64,000 nt of DNA from Oscillospiraceae bacterium (lineage in GTDB: Bacteria > Bacillota > Clostridia > Oscillospirales > Acutalibacteraceae), in assembly GCA_003526845.1 (NCBI GenBank), contig DPVM01000011.1, positions 1 through 64,000 on the forward strand, given 5' to 3'. Every line of letters starts with the position of its first letter. Within the stretch, counting starts at the first letter, position 1. The notes under the pieces were generated by a model. The model searched no databases, was not told the origin of the DNA, and saw nothing but the letters and a program-made list of their open reading frames with translations. This document shows, piece by piece, positions 16,634 through 24,965 of the stretch. The position numbers and the translations under genes were made by a program.

Positions 16634-17995
16634 ATGAATTTTTTGAATAATAACAAATCGGCAGATGCTCAATATAAGAGAATGACAGAAACGCCTGTTA
16701 ACAAACTTATTGCGACTCTTGCCGTGCCGACTGTGATAAGTATGCTTATCACGATGATTTATAATATGGCGGATACCTATTTTGTTTCAAAAATCAGTGT
16801 TGCCGCAAGCGGTGCGACGGGCGTAGTGCTCAGCCTTATGGCAATCTTGCAGGCGTTCGGCTTTATGTATGGGCAGGGCGCAGGCAGTAATATCAGCCGC
16901 AGATTGGGCGCAAAAGATATTGAAACGGCGCGCAGATACTGCACAACCGCTTTCTTTTGGGCACTTTTTACAGGCGGAGTGATTATGTTGCTCGGCTTGC
17001 TGTTTCTTTCACCGCTTATGAAGGCGCTCGGCAGTACAGATACGATTTTGCCGTATGCAAGTGATTACGGCAGATTTATCCTGATTGCAGGACCGGCTAT
17101 GACAACCTCGTGCGTTATGAACAATATTTTGCGCTATGAGGGCATGGCAAATCTTGCGATGATAGGGCTTGCGACAGGCGGAATACTCAATATTTTTCTT
17201 GACCCACTGTTTATTTTTACATTTAATATGGGCATTTCGGGTGCAGGTGTTGCAACCGCCGTTTCGCAGTATATCGGCATGGCGATTTTGCTGTCTGTAT
17301 TTTTGATGAAAAAGCCGCAAAGCCGCATTTCGTTTAAATATTTCAGTTTCAAGCCGCGCATTATTTGGGACATTGTTTCAACCGGTGTGCCGAGCTTTGC
17401 ACGCCAAGGGCTTAACTCATTGTCGACAATGTTTTTGAATATCGAGGCAGGCATTATCGGCGGAGACCCGTGCGTTGCCGCAATGAGTATAGTCGCAAAA
17501 TGTGCAAATGTTATTTTTTCCGTTTGTGTCGGAATAGGTCAGGGCTTTCAGCCTGTTTCGTCATTTAATTACGGCGCAAAAAAATACAACCGCGTTAGGC
17601 AGGGCATAAGGTTTGTTTGGCTGTTCGGCACAATTGTTGTCGCCGTGCTGTCGGCAATTTCGTTTTTCCTTGCTCCGCAGATTGTTTCGATTTTCCGCGA
17701 CGATGCTGAGGTTCTTGAAATCGGCACGCCTGCGTTCAGATACATTTGTGTTGCGCTTGTATTTTTGCCGACTGTTATGACTGCGAACATGACCTTTCAA
17801 AGCCTCGGAAAAACGGGCAGAGCATTTTTCCTTGCCTGTACGCAAAATGGCTTGTTCTTTATTCCGCTTGTAATAATTTTGCCGAAATTTATGGGTGTTT
17901 TGGGAATAGAGGCGGCACAGCCGATTGCATATGTAATATCCGCCTTTGTTGCGGCTCCGTTTTTAATTTCGATAATAAAAACGATGAAAGAATAA
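16634..17995 (+). CDS. MATE-family multidrug/Na+ exporter
   Basis: 453 residues with about 12 membrane segments in two pseudo-symmetric halves, typical of MATE transporters that export drugs or metabolites using H+ or Na+ gradients. The characteristic start TPVNKLIATLAVPTVISML and MADTYFVSKI are visible. The exact start is uncertain: the ATG at 16634 has AAAAGAG directly against it, while a TTG at 16643 has better spacing. The substrate is unknown. Downstream is spoVAD, separated by a terminator-like hairpin. Confidence 0.9.
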   Translation: MNFLNNNKSADAQYKRMTETPVNKLIATLAVPTVISMLITMIYNMADTYFVSKISVAASGATGVVLSLMAILQAFGFMYGQGAGSNISRRLGAKDIETARRYCTTAFFWALFTGGVIMLLGLLFLSPLMKALGSTDTILPYASDYGRFILIAGPAMTTSCVMNNILRYEGMANLAMIGLATGGILNIFLDPLFIFTFNMGISGAGVATAVSQYIGMAILLSVFLMKKPQSRISFKYFSFKPRIIWDIVSTGVPSFARQGLNSLSTMFLNIEAGIIGGDPCVAAMSIVAKCANVIFSVCVGIGQGFQPVSSFNYGAKKYNRVRQGIRFVWLFGTIVVAVLSAISFFLAPQIVSIFRDDAEVLEIGTPAFRYICVALVFLPTVMTANMTFQSLGKTGRAFFLACTQNGLFFIPLVIILPKFMGVLGIEAAQPIAYVISAFVAAPFLISIIKTMKE

Positions 17996-18037
17996 AACAG
18001 CAAAAACAGAGGACTACTGCATAAAGAATAAATACAA

Positions 18038-18073
18038 ACACCTTGGTTAAAATAAAACCGAGGTGTATTTTTT
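18038..18073 (+). terminator. Terminator-like hairpin directly before spoVAD, enclosing its ribosome binding site
   Basis: An 11-bp stem (18038-18048 with 18056-18066, one G-T pair), a 7-nt loop and six T directly before the ATG at 18074. The 3' arm contains GAGGTG, the only ribosome binding site for spoVAD. It is probably the MATE terminator and also a translational mask. Confidence 0.75.
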
Positions 18074-19075
18074 ATGATTTTTAAGGGCAAAACCGTTTTG
18101 TTTGACAATCCGCCCGTAATTACCGCGTCGGCAGGCGTCGGAGGCAAAAAAGAGGGCGAGGGGCCGCTGCGAAACGAATTTGACGAGGTGTTTGACGACA
18201 CAACGATGGGGCAGGAGTCCTTTGAACAGGCAGAGTCCGCACTGCTGAAAAACGCCGTTATCCGTGCGCTTACCAAAGCGAATAAATCAGCCGCCGATGT
18301 CGATTTTATTATGACAGGCGATTTGCTCAACCAGTGCACCGGCTCGTGTTTTGCGCTCAAGGATTTGGAAATTGCGTTTATAGGAATGTACGGCGCATGT
18401 TCCACAATGGCGCTCACTCTTTGCAACAGCGCAATGCTGATTGACGCAGGTGCGCATTGCTGTGTCGCCGGTGCGTCAAGCCACTTTGCATCGAGTGAAA
18501 GGCAGTTTCGCTATCCGCTTGAATACGGCGGTCAGCGTCCGCCGACATCGCAGTGGACAGTTACGGGTGCAGGCGCCGCAGTAGTTGTAAAAAACGGCAA
18601 CGGTCCGAAAATCAAAGCAATTCACATAGGCACAATAACCGATTTGGGCATCAAGGATGCAAACAATATGGGTGCGGCAATGGCACCTGCTGCGGCTAAA
18701 ACCATTTCGGATTTTTTGGATGACACACAAACCGCGGCAGATGATTATGATTTGATTTTAACGGGCGATTTGGGATATACGGGCAGTACACTTTTGCACG
18801 AGGTTTTGGCACTTGAATATCATAAAAATATCAAAAGCGTTCACAATGACTGCGGTTTGATGATTTATGATTTAAAGGAACAGGATGTCAACTCCGGCGG
18901 TTCCGGGTGCGGATGCAGTGCAAGTGTTTTGTGCTCGCATATTATGAATAAAATTAATGACGGAAAATATAATAGGGTGCTTTTTGTTGCCACAGGTGCG
19001 CTTATGTCGCCTACCTCGGCAAAGCAGGGACAGCCGATTCCCGGCATCGCGCACGCCGTTTTGATTGAAAATTAG
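18074..19075 (+). CDS. spoVAD: Stage V sporulation protein AD
   Basis: 333 residues with a thiolase-like fold. SpoVAD binds dipicolinic acid and, with SpoVAC and SpoVAE, moves calcium-dipicolinate into the forespore and releases it at germination. Recognisable segments: IMTGDLLNQCTGSCFA, FIGMYGACSTMA, GASSHFASSERQFRYPLEYG and a C-terminal GATMSPTS-type motif (ATGALMSPTSAKQG). The length is normal. Normally spoVAC, spoVAD and spoVAE are adjacent; here spoVAD stands alone between a MATE exporter and a flippase. I could not identify a sigma-G promoter; the upstream space is filled by the hairpin at 18038-18073. Confidence 0.95.
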   Translation: MIFKGKTVLFDNPPVITASAGVGGKKEGEGPLRNEFDEVFDDTTMGQESFEQAESALLKNAVIRALTKANKSAADVDFIMTGDLLNQCTGSCFALKDLEIAFIGMYGACSTMALTLCNSAMLIDAGAHCCVAGASSHFASSERQFRYPLEYGGQRPPTSQWTVTGAGAAVVVKNGNGPKIKAIHIGTITDLGIKDANNMGAAMAPAAAKTISDFLDDTQTAADDYDLILTGDLGYTGSTLLHEVLALEYHKNIKSVHNDCGLMIYDLKEQDVNSGGSGCGCSASVLCSHIMNKINDGKYNRVLFVATGALMSPTSAKQGQPIPGIAHAVLIEN

Positions 19076-19147
19076 TTGCAAAATATGCCGCCTTGTGTCG
19101 TGAATTGTTCAACAAACAGACGGTGCTATTTTTGTGTATATTGTTTG

Positions 19148-19175
19148 GGCTTGTTTTATTGACAAGCCTTTTTTT
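19148..19175 (+). terminator. spoVAD terminator
   Basis: A 7-bp stem (19148-19154 with 19162-19168), a 7-nt loop and seven T. Its 3' arm overlaps the -35 hexamer of the next promoter. Confidence 0.8.
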
Positions 19176-19187
19176 ATTATGTATAAT
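19159..19187 (+). promoter_or_regulatory. Consensus sigma-A promoter of the flippase gene
   Basis: TTGACA at 19159-19164, exactly 17 nt of spacer, TATAAT at 19182-19187: a full consensus match. The -35 lies within the loop and 3' arm of the spoVAD terminator, and the terminator T-run forms part of the spacer. Confidence 0.9.
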
Positions 19188-19230
19188 TTATTATTACAGT
19201 ATAAATTTTTTGAAAGTGTTATTATTACAT

Positions 19231-20787
19231 ATGAAAATAGAACGAAGTAAAAACGCGGCAAGAAATGTTGTGTTTTCTTGGATTTTAAAGCTGTATTCGC
19301 TGCTTGTTCCTTTTGCAATCCGAACAATTATGATTCACACAATCGGTATGCAATATTTGGGACTCAACAGCCTCTTTTCATCGGTTTTGCAGGTGCTCAA
19401 CCTTGCGGAACTCGGTGTTGGCAATGCGCTTGTATTCAGTATGTATAAGCCGATTGCCGATGATGACGGAACAACGATTTGCGCCCTTATGCGCCTTTAT
19501 CGAAAATATTACAGGATAATCGGTCTTGTAATACTCGTTGTCGGCTTGGCAATAACACCGTTTGTCCCGAAGCTCATCAGCGGCACCGTTCCTGATGATA
19601 TGAATGTTTATGTTTTATATCTTATGAACCTTATGGCAACGGTTATCACATATTGGCTTTTTGCATACAAAAACTGTCTGCTTTCGGCGCATCAGCGCGG
19701 CGATGTCGCGTCAAAAATCACATTGATTGTTTCGACAATTCAATATTCGCTCCAAATCGCAGTGCTGTTTTTGCTCAAAAATTATTATTGGTATGTTTTG
19801 GTGCTGATTGCGTTCGGCATCGTCGGCAACATTGTCACCGCAATTGTTGTAGACAAAATGTATCCGCATTATCACGCTGTCGGCGATTTGCCTAAAGAGC
19901 AGGTTAAGGAGATTAACAAAAAGGTGCGCGATTTGTTCACCGCCAAAATCGGCTCCGTCGTTGTCGATTCGGCGGATACAATCGTTATTTCCGCATTTCT
20001 CGGTTTGACCGCGCTTGCTATTTATCAAAACTATTTTTACATAATAACCGCGGTCAGCGGATTCATCGCCGTTATATATTCCTCCTGCACCGCAGGAATA
20101 GGCAACAGTATTATCACCGAAACGCAGGAAAAGAATTTTAACGATTTAAAAAAGTTTACTCTGATTATTTCGTGGCTTTCCGGCTTTTGTATGTGTTGCC
20201 TTGCGTGTCTCTATCAGCCGTTTATGCAGCTTTGGGTCGGCAAGGGTAATATGCTCGGCTACAGCTATGTTATTTGCTTTTGCACTTATTTTTATATTAG
20301 GCAGATTCATTCGCTACTCTGCCTCTATAAGGACGCGGCAGGCATTTGGCATAAGGACAGATTCAGACCGCTCGTCACTGCGCTTACAAATCTTGTTATG
20401 AATTTGATTATGGTGCAGTTTTGGGGCCTTTACGGTGTTTTGCTTTCAACCGTAATCAGCATACTTTTAGTCGGTATGCCGTGGCTTTATTCAAATTTGT
20501 TCACCGTTTTGTTCAAATTCAACCCGACAAAATATATTCTCCAAACGGTTTTATATACGGTTATATCCGTTGTATCGTGCGTGATTTGCGCAGTGATTTG
20601 CAACAAATTTATCGTTTTTGATTCACTTATCGCAACACTTATTGTTCGCGGAGTGATTTGCTGTATTATACCGAATGCAATTTATCTTGTTTGCTATCGA
20701 AAAACAGCCGAGTTCACAAGCTCGCTTGCTCTTGTAAACAATCTCACAAAGGGCAAAATCAAATTTTTGGCTAAATACGCACAGTAG
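19231..20787 (+). CDS. Polysaccharide flippase (Wzx/MATE-like, MOP superfamily)
   Basis: 518 residues, 12-14 membrane segments. The N-terminal region (KNAARNVVFSWILKLYSLLVPFAIRTIMI, seen in parts) is typical of oligosaccharide flippases of the PST family, which move lipid-linked glycan repeat units across the membrane. ATG 19231 is chosen because it lies 44 nt after the consensus promoter; longer in-frame extensions would start upstream of it. No glycosyltransferases are adjacent. Directly behind is the remnant of two further sugar-pathway genes (20797-21018), suggesting this is the survivor of a larger glycan cluster. Confidence 0.9.
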   Translation: MKIERSKNAARNVVFSWILKLYSLLVPFAIRTIMIHTIGMQYLGLNSLFSSVLQVLNLAELGVGNALVFSMYKPIADDDGTTICALMRLYRKYYRIIGLVILVVGLAITPFVPKLISGTVPDDMNVYVLYLMNLMATVITYWLFAYKNCLLSAHQRGDVASKITLIVSTIQYSLQIAVLFLLKNYYWYVLVLIAFGIVGNIVTAIVVDKMYPHYHAVGDLPKEQVKEINKKVRDLFTAKIGSVVVDSADTIVISAFLGLTALAIYQNYFYIITAVSGFIAVIYSSCTAGIGNSIITETQEKNFNDLKKFTLIISWLSGFCMCCLACLYQPFMQLWVGKGNMLGYSYVICFCTYFYIRQIHSLLCLYKDAAGIWHKDRFRPLVTALTNLVMNLIMVQFWGLYGVLLSTVISILLVGMPWLYSNLFTVLFKFNPTKYILQTVLYTVISVVSCVICAVICNKFIVFDSLIATLIVRGVICCIIPNAIYLVCYRKTAEFTSSLALVNNLTKGKIKFLAKYAQ

Positions 20788-20796
20788 GTGGTTTTT

Positions 20797-21018
20797 ATGA
20801 ATACTCATTATACCGACGAGGTAAATACTCAAATAGTTATTGCTTTGAAACACCGAACAGCGTAAGATGCTATTCAAACACCGGCGGAAGCAGCGGAATC
20901 AGCTTTTTTGCCTGAGAAAATGGCAGAGGTTATCGGCTTTTTGCTTTCCGATGTGTCGGCGTGCATTTCGGGCGAAATTATCGTTTGCGACCAGGCAAGA
21001 TATGTTTCAACTTGGTAA
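20797..21018 (+). pseudogene. Deletion scar: start of a TPP-enzyme gene joined to the end of a short-chain dehydrogenase gene
   Basis: An ATG at 20797 with GGTGG upstream reads NTHYTDEVNTQIVIAL, closely resembling the N-terminus of MenD-like thiamine-pyrophosphate enzymes found in surface-glycan clusters. It stops at TAA 20863. The same frame resumes at 20866 and ends at TAA 21016 with a segment like the C-terminus of short-chain dehydrogenases (PEKMAEVIGFLLSD, then SGEIIVCD in place of TGExxxVDGG). The simplest reading is one deletion that removed most of a TPP-enzyme gene and most of a downstream dehydrogenase gene. The two family calls rest on short matches. Confidence 0.55.
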
Positions 21019-21030
21019 TATGATTTTAAC

Positions 21031-21060
21031 CCCCTACAACATATTTGTAGGGGATTTTTT
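21031..21060 (+). terminator. Terminator after the flippase/remnant transcript
   Basis: A 9-bp perfect stem CCCCTACAA/TTGTAGGGG (21031-21039 with 21045-21053), a 5-nt loop and six T. It is intact, consistent with the original end of a longer operon. Confidence 0.9.
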
Positions 21061-21179
21061 GTGAAAATGTGCATTATATACAAATGGCAGTATATGTAAC
21101 AATTTTTGCAAAAAAATTGTTGTAATGATGTATAAAATAATTTATAATGTTATGTAATATTGATTTGAGGTTACTCTGT

Positions 21180-21857
21180 ATGAGAATGCGACACAAGAAA
21201 AACCTTGACAGCCGCCTCGGTGCTGTTGAGGATTATTTGATTACTTTAAGAAATGACAGTTTGAATTTTAACGATGCACTGTCGGAAAATCATATACTTG
21301 ATTTAAAAGAAATGTTCGGCAATGACAATCCCGTTTATCTCGAAATAGGATGCGGCAAGGGTCAGTTCGGCTGCACATTTGCAAAGCAAAATCCCGATGC
21401 AAATATTATTTGCGTCGAAAAGGTGAAAAATGTTATAGTCATCGCCTGTGAAAATGCTCAGCAGCAGGGGCTTGAAAACATCAAGTTTTTAAACTGTGCC
21501 GGTGAGTATCTCCAAAGCTATCTTCCGTCGAAAACATTTGAGACGATATTTTTAAACTTCTCGTGTCCGTTTCCGAAAAAGAGCTATGCTTCGCACAGAC
21601 TTACAAGCGAAAGATTTTTGAATATATACAAAACGCTTTTAAAGCCGAATGCACCCATTTGCCAAAAAACGGACAATATGCATTTTTTTGAATATTCGAT
21701 AGAGTCGTTTTCAAAATGCGGATACGAGCTTTCAAATGTTTCGCTCGATTTGCACAACAGCGATTTTGAGGACAATATTGTCACCGAGTATGAGGAAAAA
21801 TTTGCCTCGCAGGGCATGCCGATTTATCGCCTTGAGGCAAGATTAAAACAAAATTAA
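21180..21857 (+). CDS. trmB: tRNA (guanine-N7)-methyltransferase, TrmB type
   Basis: 225 residues. TrmB methylates G46 of tRNA with S-adenosylmethionine. The SAM-binding motif LEIGCGKGQF is near residue 55, and the C-terminal signature FEYSIESF...TEYEEKF is conserved. The loop that normally reads NFSDPWPKxRHxxRR here reads NFSCPFPKKSYASHR. The residues matching E. coli Asp144, His151 and Arg154 therefore appear as Cys, Tyr and His. I recall a Cys-Pro-Phe form in other Clostridia, so this may be a lineage variant rather than decay. ATG 21180 has GAGG upstream and gives the standard MR-rich start. Confidence 0.88.
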   Translation: MRMRHKKNLDSRLGAVEDYLITLRNDSLNFNDALSENHILDLKEMFGNDNPVYLEIGCGKGQFGCTFAKQNPDANIICVEKVKNVIVIACENAQQQGLENIKFLNCAGEYLQSYLPSKTFETIFLNFSCPFPKKSYASHRLTSERFLNIYKTLLKPNAPICQKTDNMHFFEYSIESFSKCGYELSNVSLDLHNSDFEDNIVTEYEEKFASQGMPIYRLEARLKQN

Positions 21858-22019
21858 TTATATCAAAAATATGCCGCAAACCTTTTATTTAAGCCAATGC
21901 AACCAATAGTTGCAAAAAATTTATCGGCTATGTAAAGCAAAATGTATTGTATATAGGTGCGGTATGTTGTATTATTCAGACACAGCACAAGAGTGCCGCG
22001 TCTGCGAAAGAGGATTTAT

Positions 22020-22640
22020 ATGGATATAAAGACCGCAGACAGACTGCAACAGCTTAGAAAGTCCCACGGCTACAGCCAAGAGGCTTTGAGCGAAAAGTTG
22101 GGCGTCAGCCGTCAGGCTGTTTCAAAATGGGAGCGAGGCGAGTCCTCACCCGATACCGACAATTTAATAGCCATAGCAAATCTTTATTCAGTCACTCTCG
22201 ACGAATTGATTAACGGTGACAGCGCGGTTAAAAAATCGACGGACGATAATTTATCATCGGCTCCGGAGGAGTTGCCGAGCGTGCCGAGAATTCAAAATCC
22301 CGTAAAAAGACATTCGCTTTACAAGGACAGAGCGCGCAGGCTTTTGAAATTTCCGTTTGCACTGATTGTTCTTGCGGTTTATATAGTATTGAATTTGATT
22401 ATTCATATGTGGCATCCGCTGTGGATAATGTTTTTGTTCATCCCGATTTATTATCATTATGCGGGAGCGTGCTACACAAAAACGAAAAAAGGCTATTTAT
22501 TTGCGTTGCCCATCCCCGAAATTGTGTTGCTTGCTTATCTTGTTTTGAGCTTTGCAACAGGTCTGTGGGGCGCAATGGCGGTTGTGTTTATAACAATCCC
22601 GATTTATTATTGGGCAGTTGCATTTTACATGAAAAAATAA
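22020..22640 (+). CDS. XRE-family HTH regulator with membrane domain
   Basis: 206 residues. The N-terminal HTH (RLQQLRKSHGYSQEALSEKLGVSRQAVSKWERGESSPD) is of the Cro/CI type common in Clostridia. After a linker (about 70-100), four hydrophobic segments (about 115-205) form a membrane domain, so the regulator is probably membrane-tethered and may sense an envelope signal. ATG 22020 has AGAGG upstream. It ends 22 nt before the E2-like acyltransferase and is probably co-transcribed with it. The target is unknown. Confidence 0.88.
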   Translation: MDIKTADRLQQLRKSHGYSQEALSEKLGVSRQAVSKWERGESSPDTDNLIAIANLYSVTLDELINGDSAVKKSTDDNLSSAPEELPSVPRIQNPVKRHSLYKDRARRLLKFPFALIVLAVYIVLNLIIHMWHPLWIMFLFIPIYYHYAGACYTKTKKGYLFALPIPEIVLLAYLVLSFATGLWGAMAVVFITIPIYYWAVAFYMKK

Positions 22641-22662
22641 TCGTTAAGAAGGAGTACACAGT

Positions 22663-23580
22663 ATGAAACAAAATCTCAGTCCCATCAAGCAAACACATTT
22701 TGGTATTGCAAGAAAAATCGTATCAAATATGACATCAGAAAGTTGGGAAACAATTCCCCATGCAGTAGTTACATATGAGCCGGAATGCACAAAATTTATG
22801 CAGGTTGTTAAGGAACTTAACAAGGACGCAACAAAGGAAACAAAGCTTACCATCAACTCGATTATGCTCCGTGTGATTGTTGAGGGCTTGAAGGTTTGCC
22901 CTGCACTTAATGCACATATTAATTTTAACCGCGCTCTTGTAAGAGGATGCGTCACAGAGTTTAAGGAAATCAACATTTCTATGCCGATGATGCTTGACAC
23001 CGGCGAAATGATGACAATTAATATGCATGATATGCACAAAAAATCAATCAGCGAAATGCAGAACGCAATCAAAAATGCCGCCAAAAGAGCAAACAACTCG
23101 GATATGAACGAGGTTATGTTTGAGGTTTCGCTTGACAATACACTCAACGGTCTTAAAGAGGGCAAAATCAAGCAAACAATTTGCCGCCTTATAGGCTCAA
23201 AAACCGGCAAGCACAAGGTGCATACACTCAGCGGTGCTGCAAAGAAAAAATACTACGCAATCCCAATTGAGAAAAGACTTACAAAGCATGATATAGAGCA
23301 GGGAACAATCACTGTTTCAAATCTCGGCTCAATCTACAGAGAATGGGACGGTATTTGCACGCTTCTCGAAATCATTCCTCCGCAGGTTGCAGCTATTGCA
23401 ATCGGCTCGATTCAGGATAAGGCGATTGTTGAAAAGGACGGCACAATCCGCGCAGGCAAAAAGATGCCGCTCACAATCGCATTTGACCACAGAGCACTTG
23501 ACTTGGGCGATGTCGTTCCGTTTATGAAAAAGCTCGACGAGATTTTTGCAAATCCCGAAATCATCAAAGAGTGGGTATAA
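22663..23580 (+). CDS. Lipoyl-less E2-type (2-oxoacid dehydrogenase) acyltransferase
   Basis: 305 residues that align only with the catalytic domain of dihydrolipoyl acyltransferases (E2), which shares its fold with chloramphenicol acetyltransferase. Signatures: GTITVSNLGS in the core and the active site FDHRALDLGDVV near residue 276 (His277; DHRxxDG-like). No lipoyl domain and no E1/E3-binding domain precede it, so it cannot act as a normal E2 scaffold. A stretch of about 40 residues (roughly 175-220) is an insertion relative to standard E2. Stand-alone E2-like proteins occur in Clostridia; the acyl donor and acceptor are unknown. AAGGAG lies upstream. A membrane HTH regulator precedes it. 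Confidence 0.85.
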   Translation: MKQNLSPIKQTHFGIARKIVSNMTSESWETIPHAVVTYEPECTKFMQVVKELNKDATKETKLTINSIMLRVIVEGLKVCPALNAHINFNRALVRGCVTEFKEINISMPMMLDTGEMMTINMHDMHKKSISEMQNAIKNAAKRANNSDMNEVMFEVSLDNTLNGLKEGKIKQTICRLIGSKTGKHKVHTLSGAAKKKYYAIPIEKRLTKHDIEQGTITVSNLGSIYREWDGICTLLEIIPPQVAAIAIGSIQDKAIVEKDGTIRAGKKMPLTIAFDHRALDLGDVVPFMKKLDEIFANPEIIKEWV

Positions 23581-23592
23581 TTATCAAAACAC

Positions 23593-23627
23593 AAAAGCGT
23601 TGAAGATTAATGTCTTCAACGCTTTTT
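23593..23627 (+). terminator. Terminator of the E2-like gene
   Basis: A perfect 14-bp stem (23593-23606 with 23613-23626) and a 6-nt loop; the 3' arm ends in T. Strong rho-independent terminator. Confidence 0.9.
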
Positions 23628-23683
23628 ATATTATAAGTTATAAGTATTTTCGATTATAAATTCTTATGCATATTGAATTTTAT

Positions 23684-23716
23684 AAAAACGGCGGCAGGTT
23701 AAACCTACCGCCGTTT
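23684..23716 (-). terminator. Terminator of the iron alcohol dehydrogenase gene
   Basis: On the minus strand, a 9-bp GC-rich stem (23716-23708 with 23694-23686) plus an inner 5-bp stem, followed by five T. It faces the E2 terminator across the convergent gap. Confidence 0.85.
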
Positions 23717-23749
23717 GTGGTTACAGCATTACTGTCTATACTGATTTAA

Positions 23750-24898
23750 TTACATTAATGAAAGATAAAGCTGCTTGATTTCCTCAACGCTTGTATCTCT
23801 CGGGTTGCCCGGACGGCAAGCGTCATCATATGCAGACTGTGCAAGAAAATCAACATCCTCCGGCTTAACAATATCCTTAAGGTCTTTAGGAATTCCTACA
23901 TCCTCAGAAAGTTTTTTAACTGCGTCAACAGCAGCCTTACGAGCCTCGTCAAGAGTCATATCATCAACGCCCTCAACGCCCATTGCCTTTGCAATGTTTC
24001 TGTATTTCTCACCTGTTGCAGGAGCATTGTATTCCATAACTGTCGGGAGAATGATAGCATTTGCAACGCCGTGAGGTGTGTCATAAACAGCGCCGAGCGG
24101 ATGAGCCATTGAGTGAACAATGCCCAAGCCTACATTTGAAAAGCCCATGCCTGCGACATACTGACCGAGAGCCATACCCTCTCTGCCCTCCGGTGTGTTT
24201 TCAACAGCGCCGCGAAGTGATTTTGAAATAATTTCGATTGCCTTGAGATGGAACATATCCGAAAGCTCCCAAGCAGCCTTTGTAATGTAACCCTCGATAG
24301 CGTGAGTCAAAGCGTCCATGCCTGTTGCGGCGGTGAGTCCTTTCGGCATTGATGACATCATATCAGGGTCAACAACAGCGATAACCGGAATGTCTTTAGG
24401 GTCAACACAAACCATTTTTCTGTTTTTCTCAACATCGGTGATTACATAGTTGATTGTAACCTCTGCCGCTGTGCCTGCGGTTGTCGGAACTGCGATAATC
24501 GGAACGCATTTGTTCTTTGTCGGTGCAACGCCCTCAAGAGAAACAACATCCTCAAACTCGGGATTTTTGATGATAATACCGATTGCCTTTGCTGTATCCA
24601 TTGACGATCCGCCGCCGATTGCGATAATGCAGTCTGCTCCGCTGTTCTTGAATGCTTTAACACCTGTCTGAACATTCTCAACAGTTGGGTTCGGTTTGAT
24701 TTGTGAATAAATTTCATAGTCGATGGACGCATTGTCCAAAACATCTGTAACTTTTTTGGTTACGCCGAATTTTAAAAGGTCAGGGTCGGAGCAAACAAAG
24801 CACTTCTTAAAACCTCTGCCTTTTACCTCTGTTGCAATTTCCTGAATTGCGCCCTTTCCGTGATAGCTTGTTTCATTAAGTACAAATCTGTTAGCCAT
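23750..24898 (-). CDS. Iron-containing alcohol dehydrogenase
   Basis: 382 residues, group III Fe-ADH (1,3-propanediol dehydrogenase / FucO-like). It oxidises alcohols or reduces aldehydes with NAD(H). The nucleotide-binding GGGSSMDTAKA is near residue 95. The metal ligands are visible in GMDALTHAIE (Asp, His) and HSMAHPLGAVYDTPHG (two His). The ATG at 24898 has AAGGAG upstream; earlier in-frame codons lie upstream of or at the mapped promoter. It is a single-gene transcript with its own promoter (24966-24994) and terminator. The substrate is not predictable from sequence; a role in fermentative aldehyde disposal is plausible. Confidence 0.93.
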   Translation of the reverse strand: MANRFVLNETSYHGKGAIQEIATEVKGRGFKKCFVCSDPDLLKFGVTKKVTDVLDNASIDYEIYSQIKPNPTVENVQTGVKAFKNSGADCIIAIGGGSSMDTAKAIGIIIKNPEFEDVVSLEGVAPTKNKCVPIIAVPTTAGTAAEVTINYVITDVEKNRKMVCVDPKDIPVIAVVDPDMMSSMPKGLTAATGMDALTHAIEGYITKAAWELSDMFHLKAIEIISKSLRGAVENTPEGREGMALGQYVAGMGFSNVGLGIVHSMAHPLGAVYDTPHGVANAIILPTVMEYNAPATGEKYRNIAKAMGVEGVDDMTLDEARKAAVDAVKKLSEDVGIPKDLKDIVKPEDVDFLAQSAYDDACRPGNPRDTSVEEIKQLYLSLM

Positions 24899-24965
24899 AA
24901 TTTCTAACTCCTTCTTCTTAAAAATTTGTTGATATATTTGAGACTTTCTGCCTCTCAACACCTTC

